Positions 1-5,319 of a stretch of DNA of 5,319 nt are shown piece after piece. The first letter of the stretch is position 1. Each line of letters starts with the position of its first letter. The stretch is from an uncultured Acidobacteriota bacterium (GTDB taxonomy: Bacteria > Acidobacteriota > Blastocatellia > Pyrinomonadales > Pyrinomonadaceae), in the NCBI GenBank assembly GCA_902826505.1, contig CADEFG010000386.1:1-5319 (forward strand). Direction: 5' to 3'. The notes under the pieces are model-generated. The model was not told where the DNA came from, did not search any database, and saw only the letters and a program-made list of their open reading frames with translations. Made by a program: the position numbers and the translations under genes.

Positions 1-145
1 GTCTCGAAAAGGGTCGGATACTGTTGTCCTATTCATTTTGGGTAAAATTTTCTCAATAAAATCGCCGATAATCCAGAAACGCATTTTCAGTTTTATTGAC
101 GATTTTGAATTCGACAACAGTATCGGATGGCTTTTGAGACAGCCC
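1..145. mobile_element. MITE-like element or solo IS remnant with terminal inverted repeats, left tip cut by window edge
   Basis: The first 28 bases (1-28) and positions 113-140 are inverted copies of each other. I count 22 of 28 matches, including an uninterrupted GATACTGTTGTC. The right arm continues outward to 145, so its end reads inward as GGGCTGTCTCAAAA, a style of terminus seen on several DDE-transposase insertion sequences. The left counterpart of the outermost bases would lie just outside the window. An inner 9-bp pair (TCAATAAAA at 53-61 against 91-99) extends the symmetry, so a single strand could fold into a long imperfect hairpin. About 84 bp lie between the arms, too little for a transposase, which favours a non-autonomous MITE or an internally deleted IS. 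The target-site duplication cannot be checked because the left flank is missing. An oversized structured terminator is the less likely alternative. Confidence 0.55.
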
Positions 146-238
146 TTAATCGTGTTTTTTATAGACAATTACTTTCAACATCCCAAAATCCGGACATTAT
201 CAGGGAAATTTCCTGCTTCAAAGTCCCGGTTTCTACGA
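146..238. other. AT-rich gap between the element and the 3' end of asd, no gene seen
   Basis: This stretch lies downstream of the asd stop codon (asd runs leftward) and upstream of the inverted-repeat element. The only local symmetry I see is the short palindrome GGAAATTTCC near 202-211, with no U-tract beside it on the minus strand, so I cannot point to a convincing asd terminator. A plus-strand open frame from a TTG at 38 runs through here and into the end of asd. It has no ribosome binding site, crosses the inverted repeat and resembles no protein I know. Confidence 0.5.
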
Positions 239-1279
239 TTAAATAATTTTTTTATCGATCAATAATTCGGCGTTCAAAACTGCCGAACCCGCCGCGCCGC
301 GCACGGTGTTGTGCGAAAGCGAAACAAACCGGTAATCAAAGATATTGTCGGGGAAAAGGCGTCCGACGGTGATCGTCATGCCATTTCCGCTGTCGCGGTC
401 GAGCCGTGGCTGCGGGCGCGAAGGTTCGTCGCAAACGTCGATAAATTTTTTCGGCGACGAATACAGATTGAGCGACGGAAAATTGTTCATCGCCTCGACA
501 ATCTCTTCGAGGGTTGCGGTATTTCTCAGATTTACTCTGACCGAAGCCGTGTGACCGTCGATCACGTGAACGCGGAAACACTGCGCCGAAACGGTAAAAT
601 CGGCTTTTTCAATGACGCCGTCGACAAATTGTCCGAGGATTTTCTGCGCTTCGGTTTCGACCTTCGGCTCTTCGCCCGCGATATACGGGACGACATTATC
701 GGTAATATCGAGCGACGGCACGCCCGGGTAACCCGCGCCGGAAATCGCCTGCAAGGTCGTCACAACGACCGATTCAACGCCGAATTTGCGATGCATCGCC
801 GCCAGCGGCGGGGCGAAACTAATCACCGCGCAATTCGGATTCGTGACGATAAAGCCGGTCGTGAAACCGCGTTTTTGCTTTTGAACTTCGATCAGGTCGG
901 TGTGTTTATGATTGATCTCGGCGATCAGCAGCGGCACGTCCTCGTCCATCCGGTAACTCGACGAATTGCTGATCACCGGATAACCGGCGCGCGCAAACGC
1001 TTCTTCGGTTTCACGCGCGACCGACGACGGCAGGCTCGAAAAGACAATGTCGCAATCGAGCGGCGGTTCGATCGGCTGAACCGTGATTCCTTTGACCGAA
1101 TCGGGCATTCCGCCCGAAAGTTTCCACGCGCACGCTTCGACAAAGGATTTCCCCGCCGAACGATCCGAGGCGGCGAGCGCCGTGATCTCAAACTGCGGAT
1201 GGTTTTCCAAAAGCTGTATAAAACGCTGTCCGACCGTGCCGGTCGCGCCCAAAATTCCGACTCTGTATTTTTTGCTCAT
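239..1279 (-). CDS. asd: Aspartate-semialdehyde dehydrogenase (archaeal/fungal type)
   Basis: Catalyses NADPH-dependent reductive dephosphorylation of L-aspartyl-4-phosphate to L-aspartate 4-semialdehyde, the branch-point step toward lysine/diaminopimelate, threonine and methionine; cytosolic. The 346-residue product is full length. The N-terminal Rossmann nucleotide-binding loop is GILGATGTVG (residues 8-17). The catalytic cysteine is Cys150 in TNPNCAV. Gln177 (TTLQAISGAGYPGVPS) and the Arg236/His243 pair (CFRVHVIDGH) have the same spacings as the E. coli pairs Cys135/Gln162 and Arg267/His274. The GAGYPGVPSLDI and PYIAGEE segments place it in the archaeal/fungal-type group rather than the classic E. 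coli type. The ATG at 1277-1279 sits right before the Rossmann strand and has no clear Shine-Dalgarno sequence. The gene is probably transcribed alone, because a terminator lies between it and the upstream lipoprotein gene. No sign of damage. Confidence 0.96.
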   Translation of the reverse strand: MSKKYRVGILGATGTVGQRFIQLLENHPQFEITALAASDRSAGKSFVEACAWKLSGGMPDSVKGITVQPIEPPLDCDIVFSSLPSSVARETEEAFARAGYPVISNSSSYRMDEDVPLLIAEINHKHTDLIEVQKQKRGFTTGFIVTNPNCAVISFAPPLAAMHRKFGVESVVVTTLQAISGAGYPGVPSLDITDNVVPYIAGEEPKVETEAQKILGQFVDGVIEKADFTVSAQCFRVHVIDGHTASVRVNLRNTATLEEIVEAMNNFPSLNLYSSPKKFIDVCDEPSRPQPRLDRDSGNGMTITVGRLFPDNIFDYRFVSLSHNTVRGAAGSAVLNAELLIDKKII

Positions 1280-1286
1280 AATGCTA

Positions 1287-1316
1287 AAAGTAGAAAGTTT
1301 AATTTAGCTGCGCCAA
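1287..1316 (-). promoter_or_regulatory. Possible asd promoter giving a leaderless transcript
   Basis: On the minus strand TTGGCG (1311-1316) is followed after 18 bp by TACTTT (1287-1292), and the asd ATG starts 7 bases after this hexamer. Both boxes are imperfect matches to the sigma-70 consensus. If the -10 box is real, transcription would begin at or beside the start codon, which would fit the missing Shine-Dalgarno sequence. This rests on spacing and motif only. Confidence 0.25.
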
Positions 1317-1354
1317 AAAGAAAAGCGCGGTTTGTTTTTTATAAACTTCCGCGC
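1315..1354 (-). terminator. Rho-independent terminator of the lipoprotein gene
   Basis: Read on the minus strand, GCGCGG (1349-1354) pairs with CCGCGC (1325-1330). An inner TTT/AAA pair continues the stem after a 3-nt bulge, and the hairpin is followed at once by TTTTCTTTTT (1315-1324). It lies about 60 bases after the lipoprotein stop and about 35 bases before the asd start. That is the right place to end the lipoprotein message and separate it from asd. On the plus strand no T-run follows the stem, so the terminator works in one direction. Confidence 0.65.
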
Positions 1355-1394
1355 CGTTCGGCAAAAAAGAATTTCGCCCGGATTATCAAAATCT

Positions 1395-1414
1395 TTGAAA
1401 GCCCAAACTTTCAA
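1395..1414 (-). terminator. AT-rich hairpin just after the lipoprotein stop (weak terminator or 3' stabiliser)
   Basis: A perfect 7-bp inverted repeat (TTGAAAG / CTTTCAA, arms 1395-1401 and 1408-1414) with a 6-base loop begins 2 bases past the stop codon of the lipoprotein gene. The following minus-strand sequence (AGATTTTGAT) is only weakly U-rich and the stem is AT-rich. On its own it is a poor terminator; it may act with the stronger one at 1315-1354 or protect the 3' end. Confidence 0.3.
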
Positions 1415-1416
1415 TT

Positions 1417-1965
1417 TCAACGCCGCCTGACCGTAAAATTGCCGCTCTGCGTTTTCAGCTTTGAATCGGCAAGTCCGAAACCGCCGCTGATCGTATTGCC
1501 CGCAACCGTCGAGGAAACCGCTACGCTTTGCCCGTCGTTCATGGTCCCGCTCAGTTCAAGTTTGCCCGCACTGCTGACGGTTCCTTCCAAATCGGCTTTT
1601 CCCTTCAAACCGTTTGACGCTTCAAAATATGCTTTGACATTGCCCGCCGAATCAACCGAATCGATCCGCAAAAGCAGATCACCGGTTTGATTATACGTGA
1701 CATTGTTGCATTTTCCGGTATAGGTGCCGGTCGCGAGTCGCGGATTTTCATTCAATGAGGATTTACTGCCGGGCGTTTCGCTCGGCGAAGGCTTTGGGCT
1801 GTGCTCATCTTCTTTTGGCGTCGAGGTCGGAGAAGCGGTTGGCGACGACGCTGCCGATGGCGTCGGTGTCTCTTTTTTCGCCTGATCGAACAGATCCGAT
1901 TGGCATTTACAACCTAAAACGATCAACAAACACAAAACGATCATCAACGAATTTAAATTTTTCAT
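1417..1965 (-). CDS. Secreted lipoprotein with Pro/Ser/Thr-rich linker and a small beta-rich domain, function unknown
   Basis: Encodes 182 residues. Residues 1-18 form a short hydrophobic signal peptide ending in the lipobox VLGC, so Cys19 should be lipidated after signal peptidase II cleavage; a second cysteine follows at 21. Residues 33-70 are a low-complexity linker rich in Pro, Ser and Thr with several charged residues, as expected for a spacer holding a domain away from a membrane. Residues 78-182 look like one small all-beta domain of alternating polar and apolar strands joined by Gly/Asn turns (TGTYTGKC, GDLLLRIDSV, GKLELSGTM, NTISGGF, SGNFTVRRR). The pattern resembles small beta-barrel or calycin-like folds, but I do not recognise a named family. 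The ATG at 1963-1965 follows a modest purine stretch (AAGAGAAAA), and this start puts the signal peptide at residue 1. Ligand and role cannot be told from sequence. Confidence 0.85.
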   Translation of the reverse strand: MKNLNSLMIVLCLLIVLGCKCQSDLFDQAKKETPTPSAASSPTASPTSTPKEDEHSPKPSPSETPGSKSSLNENPRLATGTYTGKCNNVTYNQTGDLLLRIDSVDSAGNVKAYFEASNGLKGKADLEGTVSSAGKLELSGTMNDGQSVAVSSTVAGNTISGGFGLADSKLKTQSGNFTVRRR

Positions 1966-1984
1966 GAATTTTCTCTTTTAAGAT

Positions 1985-2034
1985 TTTGCCGTATTTTTTG
2001 ATAAAACAACCTTTACTTTACCTTATGCGGCAAA
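1985..2034 (-). promoter_or_regulatory. Inverted repeat upstream of the lipoprotein gene, possible operator or leader hairpin
   Basis: TTTGCCGTAT (1985-1994) and ATGCGGCAAA (2025-2034) form an inverted repeat, 9 of 10 Watson-Crick with one G-T wobble, separated by 30 bases. It ends 19 bases before the lipoprotein start codon. It could be two half-sites for a dimeric regulator or a hairpin in the 5' leader. No convincing -35/-10 pair fixes where transcription begins, so the two readings cannot be separated here. Confidence 0.3.
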
Positions 2035-2124
2035 TTTGGAAAAGTTGCGAATTTTTCCCCTTTGAATGGCGAATCTCGATAGCAATTTGGCAGCTTTGAA
2101 AAGATTTGCTGAAATTTAAAAAAA
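2035..2124. other. Gap between the aminotransferase stop and the lipoprotein upstream region, no gene seen
   Basis: AT-rich non-coding DNA. On the minus strand the aminotransferase stop codon is followed at once by a run of seven T, but no stable GC-rich stem precedes or follows it, so I do not call a terminator. The promoter of the lipoprotein gene should lie here or in the adjoining inverted-repeat region, but no clear hexamer pair is visible. Confidence 0.5.
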
Positions 2125-3279
2125 CTAAAGATTCAACGCCTCTTTCATTCTTCTGACGCCTTCCGTCATTCGCTCCTCGGTATTGCAGAACGAAACGCGC
2201 AAAAAGCCTTTCGCTTCCGATCCGAAAGCCACGCCGGGAACGGTGATCACGCGGTTTTGCAGAAATTTTTCGGCGACTTCGAGATCGTCGCCAAGCGTGC
2301 GCACGTCAACCATCGTATAAAACGCGCCTTCGGGCGAAGTGCCGCGCAAACCCAATTCTTTTTCGAGCAGATCGATCAGAAAACGCCCGCGCCGCCGGTA
2401 GATTTCACGCGCCTCGGCTTTCGCGCGTTCGGCTTCTTCCGTCCAGCCTAAAAGCGAGGCTTTTTGCGAAATCGTCGAAGTGCAAACGGTCAAAAAGCCG
2501 TGCAGGGTCAAACACGCCTTGACCACATCGGTCTGCGAGCTCGCGACCCAACCGACGCGCCAACCCGTCATGCTCAAAGATTTCGACAAACCCGAAACGA
2601 TGATCGTGCGATCGTAAAATTCCGACGCCGAATGCGGCGCATCGCCTGAAAAATAAAGGTCGGAATAGATTTCGTCGCTGATCAGATAAATGCCCGTATC
2701 TTTCAGAACTTCGGCGATCTGCTCTAAATCTTCCTTCGTAAAGATCTTGCCGGTCGGATTCGACGGCGAAATGACGACCGCCGCGCGCGTTTTCGGCGTG
2801 ATTTTAGATTTAAATTCTTCGATGTCGAACGCAAAATCCCGATCCGCCGGCAAACGATAAAAAACCGGCTCGCCGCCCGAAATGCGCACACAGTTTTCAT
2901 ACGCCGGAAACGACGGATTCGGGATCAAAACCTCGTCGCCCGCGTCCACCAGCGCCAAAAACGCGGCGGTCATCGCTTCCTGCGAACCGACCGTCACGCA
3001 AACCTGATTCGCCGCTAGATTCAAATGCGGATAACTCGCCGCAATTTTCTCGCGCAGCGGAAGCAGTCCGGCGTGCGACGTGTAGCCGTTTTGTTCTTCC
3101 GTTGCGACGCGCGCCGCTTCTTTGCGCATAAATTCGGGCGTCGGCAGATCGGGTTCGCCGAGTCCGAAATTGATCGAATCGGGCAGAGCGCGTTCAAAGA
3201 TCTGGCGGATCAAGGTCGGCGCAACGCCTTGCAGACGGCGCGGCACGCGGAAATTTTCGTTTTGCTGGATTGGTTTCAT
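2125..3279 (-). CDS. Class I/II pyridoxal-phosphate-dependent aminotransferase, AspC-like, substrate undetermined
   Basis: A cytosolic fold-type I PLP enzyme that moves an amino group between an amino acid and a 2-oxo acid. The 384 residues match the usual 380-400 of the family. Visible landmarks: substrate-side GLGEPD (39-44), NGYTSHAGLLPLR (64-76), the cofactor loop GSQEAM (98-103), Asn174 in SPSNPTGK, Asp202 and Tyr205 in SDEIY (Asp contacts the PLP ring nitrogen), the Schiff-base lysine Lys233 in SGLSKS, the phosphate-binding Arg241 in GWRVGW, and the carboxylate-binding Arg361 in FLRVSF. All key residues are present, so it should be active. The pattern fits the bacterial aspartate/alanine/aromatic aminotransferase subgroup (I-gamma); sequence alone does not choose the substrate. 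An aspartate role would fit asd about 0.85 kb downstream, but the lipoprotein gene and a terminator intervene. The start at 3279 precedes the conserved N-terminal segment, with only a weak purine match (CAGAG) upstream. Confidence 0.93.
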   Translation of the reverse strand: MKPIQQNENFRVPRRLQGVAPTLIRQIFERALPDSINFGLGEPDLPTPEFMRKEAARVATEEQNGYTSHAGLLPLREKIAASYPHLNLAANQVCVTVGSQEAMTAAFLALVDAGDEVLIPNPSFPAYENCVRISGGEPVFYRLPADRDFAFDIEEFKSKITPKTRAAVVISPSNPTGKIFTKEDLEQIAEVLKDTGIYLISDEIYSDLYFSGDAPHSASEFYDRTIIVSGLSKSLSMTGWRVGWVASSQTDVVKACLTLHGFLTVCTSTISQKASLLGWTEEAERAKAEAREIYRRRGRFLIDLLEKELGLRGTSPEGAFYTMVDVRTLGDDLEVAEKFLQNRVITVPGVAFGSEAKGFLRVSFCNTEERMTEGVRRMKEALNL

Positions 3280-3302
3280 AAATACTCTGATAAGTTTCGC
3301 AA

Positions 3303-3331
3303 ATAATAGTAACAGATTGCACGAGCCAAAA
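3303..3331 (-). promoter_or_regulatory. Possible aminotransferase promoter
   Basis: On the minus strand TTTTGG (3326-3331) and TATTAT (3303-3308) are 17 bp apart, and the start codon lies 23 bases further on. The -10 box is a good consensus match and the -35 box is poor. It lies in the 127-bp divergent region shared with the plus-strand AAA+ gene, where a minus-strand promoter is expected. Confidence 0.25.
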
Positions 3332-3391
3332 TAAAATCCGTAAAATCAGCAAATTTAATTTTAAATATTCCGATTTTCGCGTCTAATCTGC

Positions 3392-3397
3392 TAAAAT
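3392..3397 (+). promoter_or_regulatory. Possible -10 box of the AAA+ gene
   Basis: TAAAAT ends 9 bases before the ATG at 3407, and no Shine-Dalgarno sequence is present in that gap (TTTCGGTCT in part). If used, it would start the transcript only a few bases before the start codon. The best upstream match at 18-bp spacing, TTCCGA (3368-3373), is weak, so this is tentative. Confidence 0.2.
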
Positions 3398-3406
3398 TTT
3401 CGGTCT

Positions 3407-5319
3407 ATGCCGACGCATTTTTTTCCGCTCACGATTTTGACGCAGGAGTTCGAAGACGAAACATTTTTATCGGAAGCCTTAAATTTTTACGAGATCTCGC
3501 GCTTTCATACCAATCGCGAAACCGCCGTTTTCAACGTCCGCGTCAATGCCGAACAAATCTTAAAAGACATTTACGCCAACGCATTGCACACGCGGATCGC
3601 GCCGGAAAACGTTGAGATTCGTGAAATTCACGTTGAAGTCGCGCCGCCGAAAAAATCTGCCGCGTGGCGCGAAAATTTCAACTTAAAGTTTCACGCGCTT
3701 TGTTCGGAGCGCGCCGACGGTTACCGGCAAGCCTTTGTGCCGGCGTTCAAAATCGCCGTTTTATCGAGAAAAGCAAGCGATTTTGAAGCCCGGATCAAAA
3801 ATGAAATCCTCTCCGCGCTCAAACGCGACGGCTGGCTAAAATCGCTCCAATACCTGCGCTGGCTCGAACGGATCGAAAACGTCAGTCTTCATCGAGAAGA
3901 GCTTGCCGTCACCTTGCCGACCGCCAAACAACGCGCGATCGCCGAAGAAAAAGACGACCGCGAGGAAAAATCCGTTTTGCAGGAAACGGCGACGAATCTG
4001 ACCGAAATAAAGTTGAACACGGCTTACGAAACCGAAAAACAAACCGCAATTCTCGCCGAAATTTTCAAAGCGACCAGAAAAACAAGCATTTTATTGGTCG
4101 GCGCGGCGGGCGTCGGAAAAACCGCCGCATTTCACGAACTTTTCCGCCAACGCGAAAAATTCGGTTTGACGGAAAACGAATTCTGGGCAACGAGCGGCGC
4201 GCGGCTGATCGCCGGTCAGGCAGGCTTCGGAATGTGGCAGGAACGCGCGTTAAAACTGATCGACGAAGCGAAAAAGCGCCGCGCAATTTTGCATCTCGGC
4301 AATCTCGTCGAGCTGCTCGAAGTCGGCAAAAGCGATTCTTCGACGCAGGGCATCGCCTCGTTTTTGCGTCCGAAGATCGCGCGCGGCGAGATCTTCGCGG
4401 TCGCCGAATGCACGCCCGAACAGCTTCCCGTCCTCGAACGCCGCGACCCGCATCTGTTAAGCGCGTTTCAGCAAATTTTTATTGCCGAACCCGATAAAAA
4501 AACGGGTTTGAAGATTCTCGAATTCGTCGCCCGGGAGTTCGCGCAAGTCGCGGACGAAAAGAATCGCGAAATCGAAGCGGAAGCGATCAGAACCGTTGAC
4601 GCGATTCATCGCCGGTTCTCGACGTATTCGGCTTTTCCGGGCAGACCGGTGCGCTTTTTGCGGAATATTTTTCAGGAATTAAAACAGGACGAACCGCTTT
4701 CGCCGGACAAAGTTTTCAAAGCGTTTTCGAACGAAACCGGTTTGCCCGAGATGCTTCTGAGCGACGAAATCGCGCTCGATCTGCGCGAAACGAAAAAGTT
4801 TTTTGCCAAAAAAGTGATCGGTCAAACCGAAGCCGTCGCGCTCGTCACCAAAATGATCGCGACCGTTAAAGCCAAACTGACGCGCCCGCGCCGTCCGGTC
4901 GCTTCGCTTTTGTTCATCGGTCCGACCGGCGTCGGCAAAACCGAGCTGACGAAAGCGCTCGCCGAATTTTTCTTTTCCGACGCGGCGCGGCTGATTCGTT
5001 TTGATATGAGCGAATTTTCCGGCGCGCTTTCCGTTCAAAGGCTGATCGGCGGCACGGGCGAAGCCGAAGGACAGCTGACGTCAAAAGTGCGCGAACAGCC
5101 TTTTTCGGTCGTGCTGCTCGACGAATTCGAAAAGGCGCATCATTCGTTTTTCGATCTGCTCCTTCAAATCCTCGGCGAAGGTCGTTTGACGGATGCGGCG
5201 GGAAGAGTCGCGGATTTTACGAACGCGATCATCGTGATGACCTCAAATCTCGGCGCGAGCGAATTTCAGCGCGGGAAATCGGGCTTTTTGCGGAATTCCA
5301 GGGAAAGGCAAACGGCGAT
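3407..5319 (+). CDS. Clp-like tandem AAA+ ATPase with degenerate first module and non-Clp N-terminus (partial, runs off right edge)
   Basis: An open frame of 637 codons from ATG 3407, still open at the window end. Residues 1-200 show no Clp_N repeat; they look alpha/beta with a charged linker at 178-195, and I do not recognise the domain. Module D1: Walker A GAAGVGKT (232-239), a pore-loop region GQAGFG (270-275), but Gly298-Asn299 where Walker B should read Asp-Glu, and Ser352-Ala353 where the two arginine fingers lie. Module D2: Walker A GPTGVGKT (505-512), Walker B LLDEFEKAH (570-578) and sensor 1 Asn614 are intact, but RLIG is followed by GTGEAEGQLT without the GYVGY pore loop. The two Walker A lysines (238 and 511) are 273 apart, close to ClpA and far shorter than ClpB, so there is no ClpB middle domain. 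An ATP-driven remodelling role via D2 is inferred; ClpP partnership is unproven. The arginine finger and sensor 2 of D2 lie beyond the window. The start is set by the divergent intergenic region. Confidence 0.9.
   Translation, partial: MPTHFFPLTILTQEFEDETFLSEALNFYEISRFHTNRETAVFNVRVNAEQILKDIYANALHTRIAPENVEIREIHVEVAPPKKSAAWRENFNLKFHALCSERADGYRQAFVPAFKIAVLSRKASDFEARIKNEILSALKRDGWLKSLQYLRWLERIENVSLHREELAVTLPTAKQRAIAEEKDDREEKSVLQETATNLTEIKLNTAYETEKQTAILAEIFKATRKTSILLVGAAGVGKTAAFHELFRQREKFGLTENEFWATSGARLIAGQAGFGMWQERALKLIDEAKKRRAILHLGNLVELLEVGKSDSSTQGIASFLRPKIARGEIFAVAECTPEQLPVLERRDPHLLSAFQQIFIAEPDKKTGLKILEFVAREFAQVADEKNREIEAEAIRTVDAIHRRFSTYSAFPGRPVRFLRNIFQELKQDEPLSPDKVFKAFSNETGLPEMLLSDEIALDLRETKKFFAKKVIGQTEAVALVTKMIATVKAKLTRPRRPVASLLFIGPTGVGKTELTKALAEFFFSDAARLIRFDMSEFSGALSVQRLIGGTGEAEGQLTSKVREQPFSVVLLDEFEKAHHSFFDLLLQILGEGRLTDAAGRVADFTNAIIVMTSNLGASEFQRGKSGFLRNSRERQTA

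Noticed and set aside
38..265. Plus-strand open frame of 75 codons through the inverted-repeat element
   Set aside because: TTG start without a ribosome binding site; it crosses a terminal inverted repeat and overlaps the 3' end of asd; no protein family is recognisable.
311..1690. Long plus-strand open frame of 459 codons opposite asd and the lipoprotein gene
   Set aside because: It lies antisense to two well-supported genes, is extremely rich in Arg and Phe/Asp as expected for the complement of GC-biased codons, and has no recognisable domain or ribosome binding site.
239..3279. A single operon of aminotransferase, lipoprotein and asd
   Set aside because: Gaps of 159 and 137 bp, plus a good terminator at 1315-1354 between the lipoprotein gene and asd, argue for separate transcription units.
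3280..3406. A small RNA or peptide gene in the divergent intergenic region
   Set aside because: Only AT-rich sequence with weak promoter-like hexamers is visible; no stable hairpin, no convincing small open frame.
4679..5038. Minus-strand open frame of 119 codons opposite the AAA+ gene
   Set aside because: It is the antisense of the conserved D2 Walker A region, whose plus-strand reading is unmistakably AAA+; its Phe/Arg/Gly-rich composition is that of a shadow frame.
3407..5319. Calling the AAA+ gene clpB, clpA, clpC or clpV
   Set aside because: It lacks Clp_N, the ClpB middle domain, D1 catalytic residues and the D2 GYVGY pore loop, so none of these names is justified.

Overview
The window looks like ordinary bacterial chromosome with one unusual gene at its right end. 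Coding DNA has moderate GC and the gaps between genes are AT-rich. Taxonomy is an inference: the archaeal/fungal-type aspartate-semialdehyde dehydrogenase, the lipoprotein with a Pro/Ser/Thr-rich linker and the near absence of clear Shine-Dalgarno sequences would suit Acidobacteriota (Blastocatellia/Pyrinomonadales-like), but nothing here proves it.

Layout, left to right. Positions 1-145 hold a short non-coding element with about 28-bp imperfect terminal inverted repeats. Its right end reads inward as GGGCTGTCTCAAAA, as expected for a MITE or a solo IS remnant, and its outermost left bases are cut off by the window edge. Next come three minus-strand genes: asd (239-1279), a small secreted lipoprotein (1417-1965) and a class I/II PLP aminotransferase (2125-3279). 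A GC-rich hairpin followed by a U-tract at 1315-1354 ends the lipoprotein transcript before asd, so these three genes are probably separate transcription units. A divergent intergenic region (3280-3406) separates them from the plus-strand gene starting at 3407, which stays open to the window end (637 complete codons).

The plus-strand gene is the most interesting item. It encodes a ClpA-like tandem AAA+ protein with no recognisable Clp_N domain and no ClpB-type middle domain. Its first ATPase module keeps Walker A but has lost the Walker B Asp-Glu pair (Gly298-Asn299) and both arginine-finger positions (Ser352-Ala353). Its second module keeps Walker A, Walker B and sensor 1 but lacks the aromatic GYVGY pore-loop segment. 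If this holds along the whole protein, it is a Clp-derived ATPase with one non-hydrolysing ring and altered substrate gripping, joined to an N-terminal domain of about 200 residues that I do not recognise.

Functional links: Asd makes aspartate semialdehyde for Lys/DAP, Met and Thr synthesis. The aminotransferase could supply aspartate or act elsewhere in amino-acid metabolism, but the sequence does not fix its substrate. No gene next to the AAA+ gene inside the window indicates its partner.
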